DNA of 64,000 nt from Nectonema munidae (Eukaryota; Nematomorpha; Nectonematoida; Nectonematidae): the NCBI GenBank assembly GCA_030549495.1, contig JAUIRK010000035.1, positions 223,757 through 287,756 on the forward strand, read 5' to 3'. Positions 58,113 to 64,000 of this stretch are shown piece after piece. The translations under genes were made by a program, and so were the position numbers. Every line of letters starts with the position of its first letter. Within the stretch, counting starts at the first letter, position 1. A model generated the notes under the pieces. It had not been told where the DNA came from, did not search any database, and worked only from the letters and a program-made list of their open reading frames with translations.

Positions 58113-60722
58113 GAACCTACGTTTTACGTACGGCACGGGACCGAACGGCGGACGTAAACCGTAGGATTCGTAAAATCCAGGTTGACCTTTAAATTGACAT
58201 ACAACGCGAAAATCCTAGCCTGGATCACACATGGTCACACCGTGTACGACGTGAGGGACTATGGCAGCTAAAGAAGATTACTACAGTGAAGTTGGATGAT
58301 CATCCCTGAAGTTGATGCTTCATTCTATCCTTTTTATATAAAATAAAATCAAAAAAATATAACTTTCAAAAAAATTTACTTATATTTTATGAGTGGCATG
58401 AAAAAGGTTATATTGCATGCAGAGGGGAAAATAATTTTAAAATAAGGAAAAACTACTTTATTCATTCGCTTTCGAATTTGTTGGCCTTGACAAGGGCCTT
58501 TTGTTTCGAAGATTTCTTTTTTTTTTATTTTTTATTTTTTTTTACTGAAAGAAGTTGGTTATCTTTTTCTGCTTTAATGATGCTACTCTCATCTGAGCCG
58601 CTTCGTCTCTCCATCAGCGAATCTGTCTGATGTGGCACGGATCTTTCTTCATTTGCTCAAACCAATCCACGACAACTCCAAGGGCTTCAAACGCTTGCTC
58701 AGGTTTAATTCGGTCGACTATTTCTTCCTCTTCACTTTCACTCTCTTCATCAGATGACTCCCTATCAATTTCACTGATTATCTCTGCGTCGGTGAGCCAT
58801 TGGTGTCCGAAATCTTCGGCATCTTTGGCGAGCCACTCATCCACACTCATCATATCCTCAGTTCCAGAACCAAGTTCTTGAAACATGGCTTTAAATATAT
58901 CACGATCCGCTTCCATGTTGTCCACGTTCTCTGTCTGTTCTTCTGAAACACTTTCATCCTCACTTCTTTCTTCAACATTTTCCATTAGTTTTCGCCAAGA
59001 GCGTTGAAGATTTTCCTGTGTTGCCGCTTCCCACGCATCTGCAATCCAGTAAACCGCATCTTTAATTGTGATTTGTTTTATCACCTCTGGGATCGGGGTA
59101 TCTAGATTGCACAAGACGTGGTGTAGAAGGTTTTTTCTTATAACGTCTTTTTAATGGTTCTAAAACACCCTGGTTCATCGTTTGAATGAGGGAGGTTGTA
59201 TTTGTCCGCAGGAACATCACTAAAAATGATCCGTCTTGTGTCGTTAGTTCTTCAATGGAAGGGTGGGCTGGAGCATTATCTAAAAGTAGCACAATCTTTT
59301 CCTCGACATTGTTCTCTCGGCAAAATTCACGAACACGGAGAACAAAGTTCTCAAAAAACCATCTCTTGAATGTTGCCGCATCCATCCACGCGTTCTTCTG
59401 ACTATAGTAGTCGACTGGCAGGCGGTCCATGTTCTGGTTTAGCATCGTGGCTTAGCTGACTTGTGAATAAATGTTAATGGAATCTTACAGGTTCCGCTCG
59501 CATTCGAACAACCCATAAGGGTAACTCGATCTTTAGCTGTCTTGAAATTCTTTGCCGTTTTCTCTCCGTGTAAAACCAAAGTGCGGCTGGGCATCAATTT
59601 CCAATAGAGACCAGTTTCGTCAGCATTGAAAATCTGGTCTCTGGTTAAATTTTCTGATTCCATTAACCTCTTTAACGCAGATTGGAAAGCTCCAATTGAG
59701 TCGGCGTCTGCTGATAAGGATTCGCCTTGCATTGATAAGGAACGGATACCGTGGCTTTTCTTAAAACCATCTAGCCATCCATTACTGGCCTCAAAACTTG
59801 GGTGACCTTCGGGATACAACTCTTTGGCAAAAAGAAGAGCTTTCTCCTGTAAAAGAGGTCCAGATATCGGTACGCCCTTTCTTCGCTGCTGCGTCATCCA
59901 TGTAAAACACGCATCATCAACTTTCGAAAACGTTGCTTTTGACAAATAAGATTTGGCTAAAAACAGACTTGGTAACTCACATTTTGAAACCGAATTCTCC
60001 AATTCCCCCCTTTTCGCCCAGATGGTGGATACGGTTGACTTAGGCAAACCAAATTGCGTTGCAACTAAAAGGTTGGATTTACCTTTCTTTCTTTCGGCAA
60101 TTATCTTTAGTTTAGTTTCGATCGAAACACTTTGACGCTTTCTCACGGAAGCCATGATTGCGAATGAATTATCTACCCATGGACCCGTTTTATTAAAATA
60201 GAAAAACGATAGATTTTAATAATAGGAAGTGCATGAACTTAATTGTTTATTAATCATGTAAGTTGTGTGAAGTTAATGTTTACGTTTTGCACGAAAACGT
60301 TGTGTCTGTAACACAGCGTTTTCAGCTGACTATTTGCTACCCTGGACGTAATTGACAGTTGTATGTGAGGATATCCTTTACACGTGTTGCGACTCGCTGA
60401 TAGCCCATTCATTCACAATGCGGCGCATCGTTTGATGTTTGACAATGCGCGCTCATTATACGAAAACAACAAGAATAGCATCGGAGATAACAAGTACACT
60501 GTACAGTACACGTTCAGTGTTAGAATGCATTGTTTTGCGATCTAATTAGCGTTAATTAAATTACTCATAGTGAAATAAAACTGAAAGACAATAATTTATT
60601 AACCTTTATAAACTTTTTAATACATAAAATCACAAAGAAAAAACGTATTAATAAGACCAAAAAGATGACGTCATCGATCATTTGGCGAGGACGTAAAATC
60701 AGGGTACGTAAAACGTAGGTTA
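58113..60722 (-). mobile_element. Tigger transposon (2.6 kb), nearly intact
   Basis: AACCTACGTTTTACGTAC at the left is repeated in reverse at the right end (GTACGTAAAACGTAGGTT). TA flanks both ends (58111-58112 and 60723-60724). The transposase lies on the minus strand (60155-58614). About 88 bp at 58323-58410 match, in reverse, the left arm of piggyBac element 1 (1856-1926). The GC-richer stretch 60300-60540 upstream of the transposase start may hold its promoter. Confidence 0.85.
58614..60155 (-). pseudogene. Tigger/jerky-like CENP-B-domain transposase, two frame shifts
   Basis: From 60155: MASVRKRQSVSIETKLKIIA starts the CENP-B N-terminal helix-turn-helix (KGKSNLLVATQFGLPKSTVS). A CENP-B DNA-binding HTH follows (ACFTWMTQQRRKGVPISGPL, GWLDGFKKSHGI). 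The DDE domain then has IFNADETGLYWKLMPSRTLV (first Asp), KIVLLLDNAPAHPS (second Asp) and TTSLIQTMNQGVLEPLKRRY, where the third catalytic Asp of MDQGV is Asn. The acidic C-terminus (SSDEESESEEEEI) is usual for Tigger. About 510 residues in all. Frame changes occur near 59443 and 59110, with no stops otherwise. The Asp-to-Asn change alone should stop catalysis. Confidence 0.9.
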
Positions 60723-61146
60723 TACTAAAAAAAATCTTTTTTAATTATCGTGTATTTACTTTGGTTTATTTTAAATTTATATAAGATTACAACTAGTTAT
60801 GAAATTTTTAATTTTCCTTGAAGAAATAATTTTTATAATAACCTTATTGTTCTCATTAATTAAAACTATTTAAATAATTTTTTGAAAATATTTTACTTGT
60901 TTCGGAACATAGTTGAATTATTTTGAGATTAATTTTTATGACACCCTATTTTTTAAAATTCGTAATGCAATTGGAGATGAGATCATTTAAAAATATATAA
61001 TAATAGTTTTAAATCAACACCAAGTTAATGTTTAAATGTTTACATATAATGATCTTTCTCTGAATTAAATGGGATCCATCATATTTTTTCTAATCTCATA
61101 ATAATATCACACTACTTGTTTCTTTCAAAAACAGACTCTTTTCAAT

Positions 61147-61254
61147 ATCAGAGGTCTGGCAAGACCTCCGGGGAGACAACTTGACAAACTTGCCTGCCTT
61201 ATCAGAGGTCTAGCAAGACCTTCGGGGAGACAACTTGCCAAACTTGCCAGCCTT
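61147..61254. repeat. Tandem duplication, two 54-bp units
   Basis: ATCAGAGGTCTGGCAAGACC begins the unit at 61147 and ATCAGAGGTCTAGCAAGACC begins it again at 61201. The units differ at about five positions and are much more GC-rich than the surroundings. Each contains an AGGTCT-GCAAGACCT hairpin-like pair. Confidence 0.9.
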
Positions 61255-61442
61255 ATTATATATTTAAATGTGTAAATCGTAAAATGCTTAAAAAATATAC
61301 TTAAAATAAAAATTTCAAAAAATATTTTACATACATATTGAAAGCCACATTTCAAAAATTCTACCTAAAAGTTCAAAAAATTTACTTTGAAATTGCAGTT
61401 TTATTTCATAAAAACTATATGATTGGTTGAAATGTTTATGTA

Positions 61443-61448
<6 letters not shown>

Positions 61449-61472
<24 letters not shown>
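61449..61472. repeat. (AAT)n microsatellite
   Basis: About eight AAT units. Similar short runs are at 39265-39282, 33950-33969 and 30430-30450. Confidence 0.85.
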
Positions 61473-61473
<1 letters not shown>

Positions 61474-61924
61474 CCAATACTACTTTTTGCAAATTTTTAC
61501 TTGTTTGATTTGCCGAAAGAATTAAACTGTTTTTCAATATTTCTTTTTCATGATATATATATATATATCATTAGAAAGCTTATCGTTTGCTACATACTCT
61601 AGAATAATTTATTTTTGCAAAAGTTTTAAAAAATTTTAATAAATGAACTTTAAATCAATTTTTTGACAACTTTGATTGATTTTGAAAAAAATTGATATCA
61701 CCACTGAATTCAGCATACCTGAAAATGGATATATATGTGTAAAAAACTTTATAGATTATTTAAATGAAGTTTCTTTTTAAGATGAGCTGCCATATATAAA
61801 TCAATTTTTTAACAGCTTTGATTGATTTTGATAAAAAAAAAATAGACATCACCACTGAATTCAGCATAGTTGAAAATGGGTAAAAAAAGGTATAAAAAAC
61901 GTTGGAAAATTATCTAAATGAATA

Positions 61925-63780
61925 CCGTATTTCATCGTTTATAAGCCGCAAACGTCTATAATCCGCACCCGGACTTTTGAACGAAATACAAGGTAAAAAA
62001 CCTTACCTATGTCTATAAGCCGCACCCACAAAAATCCAGCAGCTCAAGTCGATTACATTTAGAATACAATATAAAATATTCAATATGAGTGGCATTTGGT
62101 GTGAAGGAATCAAGTGGTGTCAATTTGGTGTGAAGTAATTAAAGTGGCATCTTGTGTGAAGTAATCAAGTGGTGTCAATTTGGTGTGAAGTAATCAAATG
62201 ACATCCTGTTAATTTTCTTTCTTTATGCTATATTAAGCCACCACAATTAACCAATATCATAATTTATACCTATCTACTGCTCTACCAACAATATGCCTCC
62301 TACAAGTACACTGTCAAGGAGAAGATTGCCATGGCTGAGTATGCTGACCTTCATGGTAACAGAGCTGCAGCCAGACATTTTGGTATCGATGAATCCAACA
62401 TCCGAAGATGGAAAAGAAACAGACCCGCCCTTGAAGAGATGCCAAAGTACAAGATGACCAACCGTGGTAGCTCAGCCAAATACCCGGAGTTGGAATCCAA
62501 GCTTTTAGAAGAGATTCTACAGCGTCGACAAGCAGGCATCCCAGTATCCACCACAGAACTGCGAGTCCGTGCCCTTCAAGTCGCTCCTCAGTTTGGTGCA
62601 ACAGAATTCAAATCAAGTTATGGTTCGGTTGCTAGGTTCCTAGAAAGGCACAACCTATCGGTTCGAAGGAGGACAACCATCGCCTAACGATTTCCAGACC
62701 AGTATGAGGATAAGATAATAAGCTTCCAGAAGTTTATCATTGATGAACGCAAGAAGCAAGAGTACTCCCTCAGCTAGATCGGCAACGCAGACCAGACTCC
62801 CCTCACCTTCGATCTGCCATCCAACACCACCATCGCCTCTAAGGGGAGTGTCTAAGTGTCCATACGCACCACCGGCCATGAGAAGAACCACTTCACCGTG
62901 ATGCTGGCCTGCACTGCTGATGGTGGCAAGCTACCCCCCTTTGTAGTCTTCAAACGAAAGAAATTGCCGAAGGAAAAGTTCCCCTCTGGTCTCCATGTCA
63001 GAGTCCTTCCAAAAGGTTGGATGGACCAGAACCTTTTAAAAGACTGGGTCAATCAAGTATTGGATTCCATACCTGGCAGCTTGCTGAAGAAATCTTCCAT
63101 TTTAGTCCTGGACAGTTTCAGGTGCCACAAGACAGCAGAAGTTATGCAGCAGCTGAAAAATCTCAAGACCACATCAGCTATTATCCCATGAGGTCTTACC
63201 TCCGTCCTGCAGCCACTGGATGTCTTGGTTAACCGTCCTTTCAAGGAGAGGATGAGGAAGAAATGGACTGAGAGGATGGCTACCGGAAACCAAGTAAGGA
63301 CCCACACTGGACGACTGAAAAGGGTTGATCTACCAACCATTTGTACTTGCATTGTAGAGTCCTGGAAGGATATCCCTACTTCTTGTATCACAAATGGGTT
63401 CTTGAAGTGTGGGATTTCAAACAAACTTGATGGGACACAGGATGAGTTTTTGTGGGAGAACAGGTATGATGTGAGTGTTGAAGAGGAAGATGAGGAAGTT
63501 GAACTTTATTATGACTCTACTGATGCAGTTACCCTATCCCAGAAGGAGTATGACAACATGTTTGGTTCTAGTTCAGATGAAGAGAACTGATCAATTTTAA
63601 ATTTAATAAACTGTATTGACACTTCTTTGTATATATTTATGTATGATTGTGGATTGAATATTTGAATATTGACAATGCGGTAAAAAAACTTTATTTGTTA
63701 TATTTGTCTATAGGCCGCACCCGTAAATTGATGCAAAATTCCAAGTAAAAAAAGTGCGGCTTATAGACGATGAAATACGG
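61925..63780 (+). mobile_element. pogo/Tigger-type transposon, 1,856 bp, young copy
   Basis: CCGTATTTCATCGTTTATAA at the left pairs with CCGTATTTCATCGTCTATAA read in reverse from the right. Both arms also carry TATAAGCCGCAC(CC) blocks again a little further in. TA flanks both sides (61923-61924 and 63781-63782). The transposase is on the + strand (62331-63590). It lies inside the 146-bp satellite. Confidence 0.9.
62331..63590 (+). pseudogene. pogo-like (POGK-like) transposase, one frame with four stops
   Basis: A single frame of 420 codons carries only four stops (62685 TAA, 62775 TAG, 62853 TAA, 63189 TGA) and no frame shift. GNRAAARHFGIDESNIRRWK is a Brinker-type helix-turn-helix; the coding frame may begin upstream of 62331, as YTVKEKIA precedes it in frame. 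RVRALQ and VARFLERHNLSVRRRTT match the CENP-B HTH. IGNADQTPLTFDLPS (first Asp), SSILVLDSFRCHKT (second) and LQPLDVLVNRPFKERM (third) give an intact DDD set. The C-terminus is acidic (SVEEEDEEVELYYDS). Three of the stops could come from Gln codons by C-to-T change. Confidence 0.9.
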
Positions 63781-64000
63781 TAGTTCCTTTTTGAGAAGAG
63801 TTGTCATATATAAATTAATTTTTGACAGCTTTGATTGATTTTGAAAAAAATGGATATCACCACTGAATTCAATAGTTGAAAATGGGTATATATGTGTAAA
63901 AAAATTAGATAATTATTTAAATGTAAAGTTCCTTTTTGAGATGGGTTGGAAAATGATAAATCAATTTTTTGACAGCTTTGATTGATTTTGATTAAAAAAA

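Larger units (their letters stand above)
61640..64000. repeat. Satellite with 146-bp period, split by a Tigger insertion
   Basis: The block AAATCAATTTTTTGACAAC begins at 61652, 61798, 63812 and 63958. The spacing is 146 bp for the first two and the last two; the middle pair is also about 156 bp apart once the 1,856-bp transposon is removed. Each unit continues TTTGATTGATTTTGA, ATATCACCACTGAATTCA and GAAAATGG. At least four units are seen and the array runs off the window edge. The unit is about the length of a nucleosome core. Confidence 0.85.

Noticed and set aside
61640-64000. CRISPR-like array from regular spacing of a repeat
   Set aside because: The whole 146-bp unit is repeated, with no unique spacers; it is a satellite in animal DNA.

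Overview
This is an AT-rich, intron-rich animal sequence dominated by transposable elements. The one host gene I can support encodes a secreted trehalase-like protein (GH37 fold family) on the + strand. Its nine exons are spread from 30806 to 52381. A trehalase-like gene, DNA-transposon-rich intergenic DNA and a multi-copy gene family I know mainly from arthropods all suggest an arthropod. A copepod such as a sea louse is my best guess, but that is inference. I see no bacterial genes, rRNA, true tRNA genes or CRISPR.

Layout. 1-9.4 kb: a hAT MITE (363-1311), a piggyBac-type element (about 1788-6418) that carries a nested Tigger/pogo transposon (4032-6235), a second hAT MITE (7750-7996) and a tRNA-derived SINE with a perfect 15-bp target duplication. 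10.7-17.2 kb: hAT ends, a hAT relic keeping the transposase C-terminus (12848-13477), and a decayed non-LTR retrotransposon (LINE) on the minus strand. 17.5-20.9 kb: a well-preserved piggyBac element with TTAA duplications. 21.5-30.3 kb: a hAT element with a second hAT element inside it, a probable mariner scrap, SINEs, a Charlie-like hAT MITE and an inverted-repeat (foldback) element rich in a GGGGCAATTG motif.

30.5-52.5 kb: the trehalase-like gene. Exon 1 encodes the signal peptide. Intron 1 (about 12.7 kb) holds several MITEs and, antisense, an intronless relic of an unnamed multi-copy family (41248-43004). The later exons keep open frames and consensus splice sites, but the protein lacks most residues known to be needed for trehalase catalysis and I could not find the exon carrying signature 1. 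It is either a trehalase pseudoenzyme or a decaying gene.

52.5-64 kb: TTAA-flanked and hAT MITEs, a LINE scrap, a nearly intact Tigger element on the minus strand (58113-60722), a 54-bp duplication, and a 146-bp-period satellite into which a young Tigger/pogo element (61925-63780, + strand) has inserted.

The strongest leads are the trehalase-like gene with its lost catalytic motifs, the unnamed gene-family relic, and a 129-bp TTAA-flanked MITE family clustered in the trehalase-like gene.
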